From Bog-532 sp963742875 (GTDB lineage: Bacteria; Actinomycetota; Actinomycetes; Streptosporangiales; Streptosporangiaceae), in the NCBI GenBank assembly GCA_963742875.1, contig CAVUNO010000017.1, forward strand, positions 372,001-436,000: 64,000 nt of DNA. The letters run 5' to 3'. Below are positions 53,154 to 62,561 of the stretch, in pieces. The position numbers and the translations under genes were made by a program. Position 1 is the stretch's first letter; every line of letters begins with the position of its first letter. The notes under the pieces are model-generated. The model ran no database searches, was not told where the DNA came from, and saw nothing but the letters and a program-made list of their open reading frames with translations.

Positions 53154-53546
53154 ATGCCCGACACCTTGACCGTGCCCCCGCTGGTACCGGCTGCCGGGGA
53201 GGACCCGGCGCTGTACGTGTGCATCTGGGATCACGTAGCCCGCACCGTGGCGTGGCTGGACGCGGCCAACGGCCGCGGCCCGCACGAGACCGCGCTACGG
53301 GTGATGAAGATCGCCGAGGAGGCCGGGGAAGCGGTGGCCGCCTACCTCGGCCTGACCGGCGCCAACCCCCGCAAGGGCCGCACCGCCACCCCGGACGAGC
53401 TGGCCGACGAGCTGTGCAACGTGGTCCTGGCCGCCCTGATCGCCCTGACCACCGTAACCGGCGGAACCCCGCACGCCGAATCCAGGCTCGCCGCCCACGT
53501 CGCCGCCCGCGCGACCCGGCTGCGGGCCCTGCGCACCGCCGCATAA
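53154..53546 (+). CDS. MazG-like nucleotide pyrophosphohydrolase
   Basis: 130 aa, ATG 53154 with AAAGGAG. All-alpha NTP-PPase motif: VMKIAEEAGEAVAAYLGLTG with E-E-x-x-E, then DELADELCNVVLAALIALTT with the second E-x-x-D/N pair. Hydrolyses (d)NTPs to NMP and pyrophosphate; on elements it may tune nucleotide pools during replication. Frame upstream of this ATG is non-coding. Confidence 0.8.
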   Translation: MPDTLTVPPLVPAAGEDPALYVCIWDHVARTVAWLDAANGRGPHETALRVMKIAEEAGEAVAAYLGLTGANPRKGRTATPDELADELCNVVLAALIALTTVTGGTPHAESRLAAHVAARATRLRALRTAA

Positions 53547-53612
53547 CCGTCCCCGGCCGCGCTCCGGCCGGGCCCGCCCATCCCCACCCGAGAACAGGAG
53601 ACCGACTCCACC

Positions 53613-54080
53613 ATGTCCAGCGGAGACACCACCCTCACGATCACCGGCAACCTGACCGCCGACCCCGAGCTGCGGTTCACCGCCACCGGGACCGCCGTCG
53701 TGGCGCTTACCGTGGCCGCCTCCCGCCGCGTCTATGACCAGGCCACCGGGCAGTGGCAGGACGGCGACACGCTGTTCCTGCGCTGCTCAGCCTGGCGCGA
53801 GCTGGCCGACCACGCGGCCGAATCCCTGTCCAAAGGGATGCGGGTGATCGTCACCGGCCGCCTCAAGCAGCGCAGTTACGAGACCACCGACGGGGGAAAG
53901 CGCACCGTCTACGAGGTCGACGCCGACGACATCGGCCCCTCGCTGAAGTGGGCCACCGCCAAGATCGCCAAAACCAGCCGGGACAAGGTGCCGCACCCGG
54001 CCGACGGCGGCGACCCCTGGCAGGCCCGCGAACCGGCCGCCGCCGCGGCGGGTACCGACAGCAACCGGCCCCCGTTCTAG
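53613..54080 (+). CDS. ssb: Single-stranded DNA-binding protein
   Basis: 155 aa, CAGGAGA before ATG. OB fold: TTLTITGNLTADPELRFTAT, RRVYDQATGQWQDGDTLFLR, MRVIVTGRLKQRSYETTDGG. The C-terminus ends NRPPF, the usual protein-interaction tip (normally DxPF). An element-specific SSB that probably works with the downstream replication proteins. A 14-bp hairpin terminator follows. Confidence 0.92.
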   Translation: MSSGDTTLTITGNLTADPELRFTATGTAVVALTVAASRRVYDQATGQWQDGDTLFLRCSAWRELADHAAESLSKGMRVIVTGRLKQRSYETTDGGKRTVYEVDADDIGPSLKWATAKIAKTSRDKVPHPADGGDPWQAREPAAAAAGTDSNRPPF

Positions 54081-54099
54081 CTCTAGCCCGGCGCACTAC

Positions 54100-54135
54100 C
54101 GAGGGCCGCACGCTCACCCGGGCGTGCGGCCCTCG
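54100..54135. terminator. 14-bp perfect hairpin after ssb
   Basis: CGAGGGCCGCACGC (54100-54113) pairs with GCGTGCGGCCCTCG (54122-54135), 8-base loop, then CTCATT. Probable terminator between ssb and the replication genes. Confidence 0.75.
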
Positions 54136-54217
54136 CTCATTCCGGCCCGGTACGGCCTTGTCCTGCCCGGCTCCTGCCCCGGACCGGTCCCAGCCATCAC
54201 CTTAGAAAGGTCTGGAT

Positions 54218-55753
54218 GTGCGTGATCACGGCGAGGAGACGTTCTCCGACGGCACCCCGATCCCGGACGAGCCGGCCGGGAAGGGCAAGGGGCTGAGCCA
54301 GGCGCAAATTCTGGTGGGCATGGCCGAGGACACCTACCGGCTGATCCGCGCGGACGATGGCCGTGCCTACGCCGTCCCCAAGCTGGGCCCGCAGGTCGCC
54401 GTGCCGCTGGCGGCCAAGTCCGAAAACAGCCTGCGATCCCGGCTCGCCGCGTCGTTGCACCGGCAGACGGGCCAGGTCGCCTCCAGCTCCAGCCTGTCCG
54501 ATGCGATCACGGTGCTGATGGGCGAGACCGCCGACCTGGAGCCGGTGCCGGTATGGCTGCGGACCGCCCGCCACCGGCACGCCGTGGTGGTCGACATGGG
54601 CACCGAGACCGGCCAATGCATCACCATCACCGGCGCCGCGTGGGCGATCGAGACCGAATCGCCGGTGATCTTCCGCCGCTCCGAGCTGACCCACCCCCTG
54701 GTCCAGCCGCACCGCGGCGGCACACTCGATGCGCTCCGGGACCTGATCAACCTGCCCGAGGAGGACTACCGGCTGGCCATCGCCTGGGTGGTGGCCGCCT
54801 ACTTCACCGGCATCCCGCACCCCATCCTGCTCATCCAGGGCGAACAGGGCACCGCCAAGTCGAACCTGATCCGGACCCTGCTGGCGCTGGTCGACCCGCA
54901 GCCCGCCGCTGAGCGCACCCAGCCCAAAGACAGCCGGGAATGGGCGATCTTCGGCCGCGCCTCGTGGGCGTTCTGCTATGACAACATCACCGACATCCCG
55001 CCGTGGCTGTCCAACGCCTTGTGCAAAGGGGTCACCGGCGACGCCGTGCTGCAACGCGTCCTGCACTCCGACGAGGACATCGGCGTGTACGCCTTCCAGC
55101 GGGTCATCGCCCTGACCACCATCGCGATCAGCCACGAATTGGCCGGCGACCTGGCCGACCGGACCCTGCTGATCGAGCCACAGGTCATCGAGCACCGGCT
55201 CAGCGAGGAAGAGGTCCAGGCCGCCCGGCACGCGGCGCTCCCCGGCGCGCTTGGCGCCATCCTGGACCTGGCCGCTGGGGTGCTGCGCGAGCTGCCGCAC
55301 GTGGCCGTGGCCAACGCGCCGCGGATGGCCGACTTCGCCAAGCTGCTCGCCGCACTCGATGCCGTCACTGGGTGGGACACCCTTGGCTGTTACCGGTCCA
55401 AGGTGGCCAGCATGGCGCTGTCCCAGATCGAGGGCAGCACCCTGGCCCGCGCCATCTACCGGCTCGCCACCAGCCCCAGCCCCGGCGGGCGCGACCCAGC
55501 CCCCTGGGAAGGTACCGCCACCGAACTGCTGGCCGCCCTGCGCGGCATCTGCAACGACGCAGGCCTGCCCGCCGCCGAGCTGCCCGCCGGGGAACGGGCG
55601 CTTGGGCACAAAGTCCGCGAGATCGCCCCCGCCTTGCGCAAAGCCGGTGTCGACGTCCGGCCCGGCAAACGCACCGAGCACCGCCGCCCGCTGATCATCA
55701 GCAAAACCACGCCGCCGCAAGACCATCCACCCGCTCTTTTTCCTCATTGCTAA
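54218..55753 (+). CDS. Replication ATPase/helicase-like protein
   Basis: 511 aa from GTG 54218 after AGAAAGG. Central P-loop LLIQGEQGTAKSNLIRTLLA with Lys-Ser, Walker B-like WAFCYDNITDIPPWLSNALC, sensor region RVIALTTIAISHELAGDLAD. Resembles the D5/phage-type AAA ATPases that accompany primase-polymerases. With the gene at 56133 it forms the replication module of AICE elements. Intact frame. Confidence 0.75.
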   Translation: MRDHGEETFSDGTPIPDEPAGKGKGLSQAQILVGMAEDTYRLIRADDGRAYAVPKLGPQVAVPLAAKSENSLRSRLAASLHRQTGQVASSSSLSDAITVLMGETADLEPVPVWLRTARHRHAVVVDMGTETGQCITITGAAWAIETESPVIFRRSELTHPLVQPHRGGTLDALRDLINLPEEDYRLAIAWVVAAYFTGIPHPILLIQGEQGTAKSNLIRTLLALVDPQPAAERTQPKDSREWAIFGRASWAFCYDNITDIPPWLSNALCKGVTGDAVLQRVLHSDEDIGVYAFQRVIALTTIAISHELAGDLADRTLLIEPQVIEHRLSEEEVQAARHAALPGALGAILDLAAGVLRELPHVAVANAPRMADFAKLLAALDAVTGWDTLGCYRSKVASMALSQIEGSTLARAIYRLATSPSPGGRDPAPWEGTATELLAALRGICNDAGLPAAELPAGERALGHKVREIAPALRKAGVDVRPGKRTEHRRPLIISKTTPPQDHPPALFPHC

Positions 55754-56132
55754 AAGAACCGATGTCAGGTTGTCAGCCGGGCCTCTTTCCCCAGCTCACC
55801 GGCATGACATCGGCGATGTCATGCCTTGTCAGCCCCGTCAGCGCCCTGACATGGCACCCGGCGCGGCTGACAACCCGCCCGCCCGCCGATGTCAGCACAT
55901 CACCCCAGCTCACCCCCCATCCACGGCCCGGCTGACATCAATGACAACGCTCCGGCACCAGTCCCCCCGGCCCGTACCCGTCCCGGGGGGCGGGGGATGC
56001 CTACACCCCGCCCCCAGCCCCCTCGCCGCGACACCGGTACCGGGCCACCTCCCGGCGCCCACCGTGGCCACATCGGCCGGTGACCGTTAGGCAACCCCCG
56101 CCCCTCCTCGCCACCCCCTCTGGAGGTCGCGC
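55754..56132. other. Candidate replication origin (TGTCA cluster and palindrome)
   Basis: Ten TGTCA/TGACA pentamers lie in 184 bases (55763-55946), at 55763, 55771, 55805, 55817, 55827, 55847, 55868, 55890, 55933 and 55942. GGCATGACATCG (55801-55812) and CGATGTCATGCC (55814-55825) form a perfect 12-bp palindrome holding two of them. CCCCAGCTCACC also repeats. The place, between the replication ATPase and the primase-polymerase, fits an origin or the Rep operator. Rest of the gap has no gene. Confidence 0.65.
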
Positions 56133-57299
56133 ATGCCCGCATCCAGCAACCCGCCCCGGCTCGCGCTCGACCTGGCCGCGCTCGGCTGGCACATCCTGCC
56201 GCTGTCCCCGGGCAGCAAACGCCCCCTCGCCAACTGCCGCACCTGTCGCCCCCGCCGCGGTGCACCCGCCCATCCCGTCACCGCCTGCCCCTGCCTGACC
56301 GCCGGGCGATGGTGCCACGGTCCCCGCGCCGCCACCACCGACCCCGCCACCATCACCACCTGGTGGCATCGTGAGCCCCGCGCGATCCCCGGGGTGGCCG
56401 TCGGGCCGTCCGGGCTGGTCCTGGTCGACATCGACGCCCACGGCGGCCCCCTCCCGTCGCAGCTGGCCACCGGCCTGCTGCCCGGCATCGACCTGGCCGC
56501 CGAACCCATCCCCCGTGATGCCTGGGACTGCCCAGGCCGGTACCGGGACGGCCGCGACAGCCTGACCCTGCTCGCCCGCCTCCGCGGCGGCCCCCACCCC
56601 TGGCCCGCCAGCCCCGGCTTTCAGCCGGTCAGCGCCGCCACCCCCTCCGGCGGCGCCCACCTGTGGTACCAGGCGCCTGCCTGCGGGCTCCGCCAGGCCC
56701 TGGCCGACCCCCACGGCCGCTACGGGCTGGCCTGGCAAGTCGACCTCAAAGCTGGCTGGTCCTACGGCATCGCCCCCGGCGCCGTCCTTACCACGGGCAC
56801 CTACCGGCTACGCGCAGGCGACCCTGCCCGGCCCGGCCACATGCCCGCGTGGCTCGCCCGTGAGGTCATCCGCGCCACCAGCGCGCCGCCGCCTCGACCC
56901 GCCATCCCGCCGTTGCCCGGCTCGGGCGGGTCCGGCCCGGCCGCTTACCTGGCCACCGTCATCAGCCGCGGCGCCGCGCAGCTCGCCGCGATGAGCGACG
57001 GCCGCAAGCGTGCCCTGTCGGCCCTGGCGTTCCACACCGGCGGGCTCCTCGCCTGGTCCGGCCAGGACCGCGAGCACATCGCCAGCCAGCTCGCCGACGC
57101 CGGCACCGACGCCGGACTCGCACCCCGCGACGCCACCCGCATCGTCCACCGCGCCATCACCAACGGAATCGACCGACCAGTTGCCCAGCCCGGTTCGGGC
57201 CTCCGTACGTACGGACCACGCCCGTACGGACCCGTACAGGCCGCCACCCTGCCCGCCCCTCATCCACCCGGCCGCCCGTGCCCAAAGGAGACTCCATGA
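56133..57299 (+). CDS. Bifunctional DNA primase-polymerase
   Basis: 388 aa. Prim-Pol fold: ALDLAALGWHILPLSPGSKR, a Cys-rich insertion CRTCRPRR...CPCLTAGRWCHG, active-site LVLVDIDAHGG (DxD), PSGGAHLWYQAPA (the S/G-x-H motif) and DLKAGWSYGIAPGAVLTTGT. A C-terminal helical domain follows (QLADAGTDAGLAPRDATRIV). Starts DNA synthesis de novo for AICE replication with the 54218 ATPase. A truncated relative survives at 25878. Ends overlapping xis by ATGA. Confidence 0.85.
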   Translation: MPASSNPPRLALDLAALGWHILPLSPGSKRPLANCRTCRPRRGAPAHPVTACPCLTAGRWCHGPRAATTDPATITTWWHREPRAIPGVAVGPSGLVLVDIDAHGGPLPSQLATGLLPGIDLAAEPIPRDAWDCPGRYRDGRDSLTLLARLRGGPHPWPASPGFQPVSAATPSGGAHLWYQAPACGLRQALADPHGRYGLAWQVDLKAGWSYGIAPGAVLTTGTYRLRAGDPARPGHMPAWLAREVIRATSAPPPRPAIPPLPGSGGSGPAAYLATVISRGAAQLAAMSDGRKRALSALAFHTGGLLAWSGQDREHIASQLADAGTDAGLAPRDATRIVHRAITNGIDRPVAQPGSGLRTYGPRPYGPVQAATLPAPHPPGRPCPKETP

Positions 57300-57514
57300 C
57301 GGCCACCACTAGCGACGCCATGCTGTACAAGATCCCCGAAGCGGCCCGACTGCTGCGGATGAGCCGCAGCGAGCTGTACGAGCAGATCAAGGCCGGGCGC
57401 ATCGAGACCGTTCATCAGGGCCGCGCGGCGTTCATCACGCCCGCCGCGCTTCGCGACTACGTCAAGCTCCTGGAGCGGGAAGCCCGCGAGACGCGGGATG
57501 CGGAGGCAGCATGA
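57296..57514 (+). CDS. xis: Excisionase-like MerR-type DNA-binding protein
   Basis: 72 aa, AAAGGAG before ATG 57296. Helix-turn-helix of the excisionase class: YKIPEAARLLRMSRSELYEQ, IKAGRIETVHQGRAAFITPA, with a short C-terminal helix. Such proteins direct the integrase to excise the element. Coupled to the primase-polymerase and the next gene by ATGA overlaps. Confidence 0.82.
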   Translation: MTATTSDAMLYKIPEAARLLRMSRSELYEQIKAGRIETVHQGRAAFITPAALRDYVKLLEREARETRDAEAA

Positions 57515-57999
57515 CCGCCCGCAGCGCCACGTGGTGGCTGACCATTCCCGAGGTGTGCGCCTACCTCCAGATCAGCGAAGCCGAGTGGCACCAGTGGCGC
57601 GCGGCCGGACGGACGCCGCTGCACGCGGCCGGGCCGAACGGGCAGCTCAAGCTTCGTGCGGTCGACCTCGAGCGCTGGCTTGAAGCGCTGGCCGTGGATC
57701 CAGCGGACAAGCTGACCCCGGAGGACATCGCCGCCGACTGGGAAGCCACGCGTGGCGAAGATGACGACGCCACGGTGGGACCCGGCACGTCCGCCGCTGG
57801 CGTCGTCCAGCTCCGGCCGCGACCCATCGCGCCGGCCGGGATCGGCCCGCAGACGTCGGCCGCAACGCATCGGGCGGGGATGATGTCTCATGACCCGCCC
57901 CAACCGTACGCGGGTCGTCGTACCCATTCCCGCCCACGTCGCCGGATGCGTCGTGAGCCTGCTCAGCGAGCGCGGCCCCATCGGCGCGCGCCGCGATGA
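57511..57999 (+). CDS. Second MerR/excisionase-like protein, C-terminus uncertain
   Basis: 162 aa as drawn. Residues 8-60 repeat the excisionase-like fold (WWLTIPEVCAYLQISEAEWH, KLRAVDLERWLEALAVDPAD). From about residue 127 the frame overlaps the next gene by 110 bases and turns Arg-rich, so the natural end is probably the ATGA at 57890-57893 after a missed base. Confidence 0.6.
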   Translation: MTARSATWWLTIPEVCAYLQISEAEWHQWRAAGRTPLHAAGPNGQLKLRAVDLERWLEALAVDPADKLTPEDIAADWEATRGEDDDATVGPGTSAAGVVQLRPRPIAPAGIGPQTSAATHRAGMMSHDPPQPYAGRRTHSRPRRRMRREPAQRARPHRRAPR

Positions 58000-58198
58000 G
58001 ATCGTGGCCGCCGTGGACCGCTCCCGCGCGACGGTCGCTGACTGGCTGGCCGTCAAGCGCGACTTCGGCGTGATCACCGCGAGCGGCGCCGGTAAGGCCG
58101 CCCGCTATTACCTGCGCGCCCACTCCCCCGGCGCCGCCGACCAGGCGCACGCGGGCGAGCTGGCCGCGCGCGTCCACGACAGGGGGAATGCCTTGTGA
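57890..58198 (+). CDS. Winged-helix element protein
   Basis: 102 aa from ATG 57890. VVSLLSERGPIGARRDEIVA, AVDRSRATVADWLAVKRDFG is a winged-helix DNA-binding domain. Its residues 27-43 are repeated at 26077-26130 in the old element scar. Overlaps the integrase start by GTGA. Probably assists excision or regulates int. Confidence 0.7.
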   Translation: MTRPNRTRVVVPIPAHVAGCVVSLLSERGPIGARRDEIVAAVDRSRATVADWLAVKRDFGVITASGAGKAARYYLRAHSPGAADQAHAGELAARVHDRGNAL

Positions 58199-59496
58199 CC
58201 GGATCAGGCCGCAACCGCGCGAACGGCGAAGGATCGATTTACCCCTACAAGAACGGTTACGCCGCCTATGTGTGGGTGACCACTCCCGAAGGCCAGCGGA
58301 AACGCAAGTACGTCTACGGCAAGACCCGCGAGGAAACTCACGAGAAATGGCTAAGGCTGCACACACAGGCGAAAGCGGGACCTGTCGCTACCAAGTCGAC
58401 GTTTCTACGTGATTACCTGGCCTATTGGCTTTCCGAAGTCGTAATTGAGCCGGATTATGCACCGAAGACCGTTTCGACGTACGAAGCCCACACGCGCTTG
58501 CATATCATGCCGGACCTGGGCGGTAAGCGGCTGGACAAGCTGACCGTGCGGGCTGTCCGCGCGTGGCTCAACGACACGCGCAACACGTGCCAGTGCTGCG
58601 CGCAGGGCAAGGATGCGCAGCGGCCCGCCAGGAAGCAGCGTTGCTGTGCGATCGGGAAATGCTGCAATGAGCACGTTTCAGAGCGCACCGCGCAAGACAT
58701 CCTTATGGTTCTGCGCAGCGCGCTTTCCAATGCTGTCCGCGAAGAACTCACCGGCAAGAACCCGGCCGCACTGGTGCGCGTCAGCAAGCCGCGTAAGAGC
58801 CGCAAGGTAAAGCCGTGGACCGTGGATGAGGCACAGCAATTCCTAGCATCAGCACGTGCCGCTCGGGACGCGCTTTACGCCGCGTACGTGCTTATCCTCG
58901 TGCTCGGCTTGCGGAAAGGCGAAGTGCTCGGGCTTACCTGGGAGTTGGTGGACCTCGACAAGGCTGAGCTGTTCGTCGGGGAACAGGTCCAGCGCGTCGG
59001 CCGGCGCCTGCTACGTCGGCAGGTCAAGACCGAAGCGTCCGAAGCACCATTGCCGCTGCCTGCCATCTGCGTAGCGGCTCTGAAGCTGCGCAAGGCACAG
59101 CAGGACGCCGCCCGCCGTAGGCACGCCGACCGCTGGGCCGATACCGGGCTGATCTTCACCACGCGGTACGGGACACCGATCGAGCCGCGGAACTTCAACC
59201 GCAGCTTCGACTACCGGATAGCCAAGGCCGACGTGCGACGGATCACCGTGCATGGCACGCGCAAGACGTGCGGCACAGTGCTGGCCGCGCTCGACGTCCA
59301 CCCGCGCGTGGCGATGCAGATCCTTCGCCACAGCCGGATCAGCGTCACGATGGAGATCTACACCGAAGCGACGTCGGCGGCCACGCGCGACGCGCTTAAG
59401 CGGCTTGGCAAGGAGCTGAGCCCGCACGACGACGGCGGCCAGGGCGACGACGACCCGCGCGAGGCCGACGACCGCGAGGACGAGCCGCCCGAGTAA
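58195..59496 (+). CDS. int: Tyrosine site-specific recombinase (integrase)
   Basis: 433 aa from GTG 58195. N-terminal arm-binding domain (NGEGSIYPYKNGYAAYVWVT), core-binding helices, a Cys-rich insertion CQCCAQGKDAQRPARKQRCC, then catalytic residues: Arg in LVLGLRKGEVLGL, HGTR box in ITVHGTRKTCGTVL, second His in QILRHSRISVTMEIYTE with Tyr. All present. Directs recombination at tRNA-Val; the attachment repeat starts 111 bases after the stop, with a strong terminator between. The acidic tail DDGGQGDDDPREADDREDEP is unusual. Confidence 0.93.
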   Translation: MTGSGRNRANGEGSIYPYKNGYAAYVWVTTPEGQRKRKYVYGKTREETHEKWLRLHTQAKAGPVATKSTFLRDYLAYWLSEVVIEPDYAPKTVSTYEAHTRLHIMPDLGGKRLDKLTVRAVRAWLNDTRNTCQCCAQGKDAQRPARKQRCCAIGKCCNEHVSERTAQDILMVLRSALSNAVREELTGKNPAALVRVSKPRKSRKVKPWTVDEAQQFLASARAARDALYAAYVLILVLGLRKGEVLGLTWELVDLDKAELFVGEQVQRVGRRLLRRQVKTEASEAPLPLPAICVAALKLRKAQQDAARRRHADRWADTGLIFTTRYGTPIEPRNFNRSFDYRIAKADVRRITVHGTRKTCGTVLAALDVHPRVAMQILRHSRISVTMEIYTEATSAATRDALKRLGKELSPHDDGGQGDDDPREADDREDEPPE

Positions 59497-59504
59497 GTGG
59501 CGCG

Positions 59505-59555
59505 ACAGCAGTAGGGCCACGGGAAGTGACCGGCTTCCCGTGGCCCTACTGCTGT
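59505..59555. terminator. 22-bp perfect hairpin between int and tRNA-Val
   Basis: 59505-59526 and 59534-59555 are exact complements (arms begin ACAGCAGTAGGGCCACGGGA) with loop TGACCGG. Works in both directions, separating int from the oppositely transcribed tRNA-Val. Confidence 0.85.
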
Positions 59556-59607
59556 ACTTTGCTGCTGTACGCACCTCTTGGCGGCTGCCCATCTAGGGCG
59601 TTTTCGC

Positions 59608-59653
59608 TGGTGGGCGATACTGGGATCGAACCAGTGACCTCCTCGGTGTGAAC
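59608..59653. repeat. attR-type repeat, 3' part of tRNA-Val
   Basis: 46 bases identical to 31594-31639 in direct orientation; here they are part of the complete tRNA. Marks the right border of the integrated element. Confidence 0.92.
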
Positions 59654-59682
59654 GAGGCGCTCTCCCGCTGAGCCAATCGCCC
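59608..59682 (-). tRNA. tRNA-Val (anticodon CAC)
   Basis: Minus strand: acceptor GGGCGAT / ATCGCCC, D-arm GCTC-GAGC, anticodon stem CCTCG / CGAGG with loop TTCACAC (anticodon CAC), T-loop TTCGATC, discriminator A and encoded CCA. 75 bases. Target of the integrated element. Confidence 0.95.
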
Positions 59683-60165
59683 GCTGCCGGACAGGACCGG
59701 AGCCGTTGCCGGCTCGCCGCTCGCGCGGCTTGCCCCCCGCGTTCAATAGCCTAGCGCATCGAGGCCACCGCCTGCCCGAGGACGAAAGCCACGCCAGCTG
59801 TCTAGTACCCCGCGGGCAGCATCCGCCCCGGTGATCCGAAACGTTTCATAAGTGTCATCCCGTCACCTTTGCCTGCCGTGGCGCGATGGATGACAGCGGC
59901 TCGGGCTCGCGAGTGAGACGGAAGTCACACTGCGTAACCAGGGAGCTCAGGAACACTACGTACACATAAGAATGTTAACGCTCACAGTACGTTAGGGCAG
60001 TTCACGAGGTTACGATTGTGTTCATGTGAATTGCTTGAGACCAGAGCAGGGGCTGCTGAGCCGGGAAAACTTCGTCGCGTAATCGCGTCATACTTCTAAG
60101 CCGGCGGAGTCAAGTTCAGTGAGCCCGGAGAACCGGGACCCGGCAAGGTAAGGGTTGGCTAGACG
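59683..60165. promoter_or_regulatory. Upstream region of the ssgB-like gene
   Basis: 480 bases without a gene. AT-rich segment 59930-60030 likely holds the ssgB promoter, and the ATG is reached after GGTAAGGGTTGG. The 59685-59760 end may include the tRNA-Val promoter on the minus strand. Confidence 0.5.
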
Positions 60166-60636
60166 ATGACTATCAGCGCAACGGTCTCAACCGAGCTCGG
60201 CCTCTGGCTTGTCGCCGCCGAGCAGGCGACCGTCCCCCTGGTCGCTAGCCTCCACTACAGCGGCAGCGACCCGTACGCGATCCGGATGGCCTTCCACGTG
60301 GGGCCCGAGGCCGTCGAGTGGATTTTCGCCCGCGAACTGTTCGCAGACGGAATGACCACGCCTGAGGGCGACGGTGACGTCCAGGTCTGGCCGTCAGTGG
60401 CCGAGAGCAGGGACGCCGACAACGACGCGGGCAACGACTCGGGCGGGACGGCTCGCGGACCGCTCAGCGTGCTCAACATCAAGCTGTGCTCGCCGTTCGG
60501 AGAGGCGCACTTCGAGGCGCCGATCGAGGCGATCGCCAACTTCCTCGACCGCACCTACCGCATTGTCCCCATGGGCCGGGAAAGCGCCGTCATCGACATC
60601 GACGGCGAGCTCAGCAGCCTCCTCTGGCAGACTTGA
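60166..60636 (+). CDS. ssgB: SsgB-like sporulation and cell-division protein
   Basis: 156 aa. SsgA/SsgB family: VPLVASLHYSGSDPYAIRMA, FHVGPEAVEWIFARELFADG, HFEAPIEAIANFLDRTYRIV. In Streptomyces, SsgB recruits FtsZ to sporulation septa. This copy has a 25-residue acidic insertion (VAESRDADNDAGNDSGGTAR) between the two halves, longer than usual. It shows that the host differentiates. Single gene, convergent with hutH. Confidence 0.9.
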   Translation: MTISATVSTELGLWLVAAEQATVPLVASLHYSGSDPYAIRMAFHVGPEAVEWIFARELFADGMTTPEGDGDVQVWPSVAESRDADNDAGNDSGGTARGPLSVLNIKLCSPFGEAHFEAPIEAIANFLDRTYRIVPMGRESAVIDIDGELSSLLWQT

Positions 60637-60675
60637 CGCTGGGGTCCCGACGGGGCAGAGTCCGGCCCGGCGGGG

Positions 60676-60870
60676 GCACTCCCGGCCACGTTTGTTCGGC
60701 AATGCTGAGGGCAGCCTCCGAGCACGGGAATGACTCCCGGCCACGTCTGTTCGGCAAGGCCGGGGGCAGCCTCCGAGCACAGGAATGACCTCCAGCCACG
60801 TCCGTTGGGGAAGGCCGGGGGGCAGCCTCCGAGCACCGGAATGACTCCCGGCCACGTCCGTTCGGGAAAA
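60676..60870. repeat. 55-bp tandem repeat, 3.5 copies
   Basis: Units starting at 60678, 60733, 60788 and 60844 share CTCCCGGCCACGT, TTCGGCAAGGC and GGGCAGCCTCCGAGCAC, with the last truncated. Lies between the convergent stops of ssgB and hutH. No coding sense. Confidence 0.85.
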
Positions 60871-60884
60871 TTGATCTTCGGCGT

Positions 60885-62423
<1,539 letters not shown>

Positions 62424-62561
62424 GCTCACAGCCTGCCACGTCGGCGTGCGGCCCGGAGAACCCCGGCATGATTCCGAACGGACGTTCTGCGGCGTGTTCC
62501 CCGCCCCGCGGGATGTTCCTGACGGGAGTCCGCCGGGGCCCGGCTGTGGCAGCATGCCGCT

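Larger units (their letters stand above)
31594..59653. mobile_element. Integrative element (AICE-type), about 28 kb, in tRNA-Val
   Basis: Bounded by 46-bp direct repeats; the right copy restores the complete tRNA. Next to it, facing the repeat, is the tyrosine integrase with excisionase-like genes. The backbone has the actinomycete ICE order: GntR regulator, small conserved genes, FtsK/TraB-type transfer gene, Spd-like membrane proteins, replication ATPase, primase-polymerase, xis, int. Left third is cargo (DUF4062, nuclease-like, kinase pair, group II intron). Transfer may be lost because the tra gene has many frame breaks. Confidence 0.88.

Noticed and set aside
60676..60870. CRISPR-like spacing of repeats.
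   Set aside because: The repeats are tandem without unique spacers and no cas genes are nearby.
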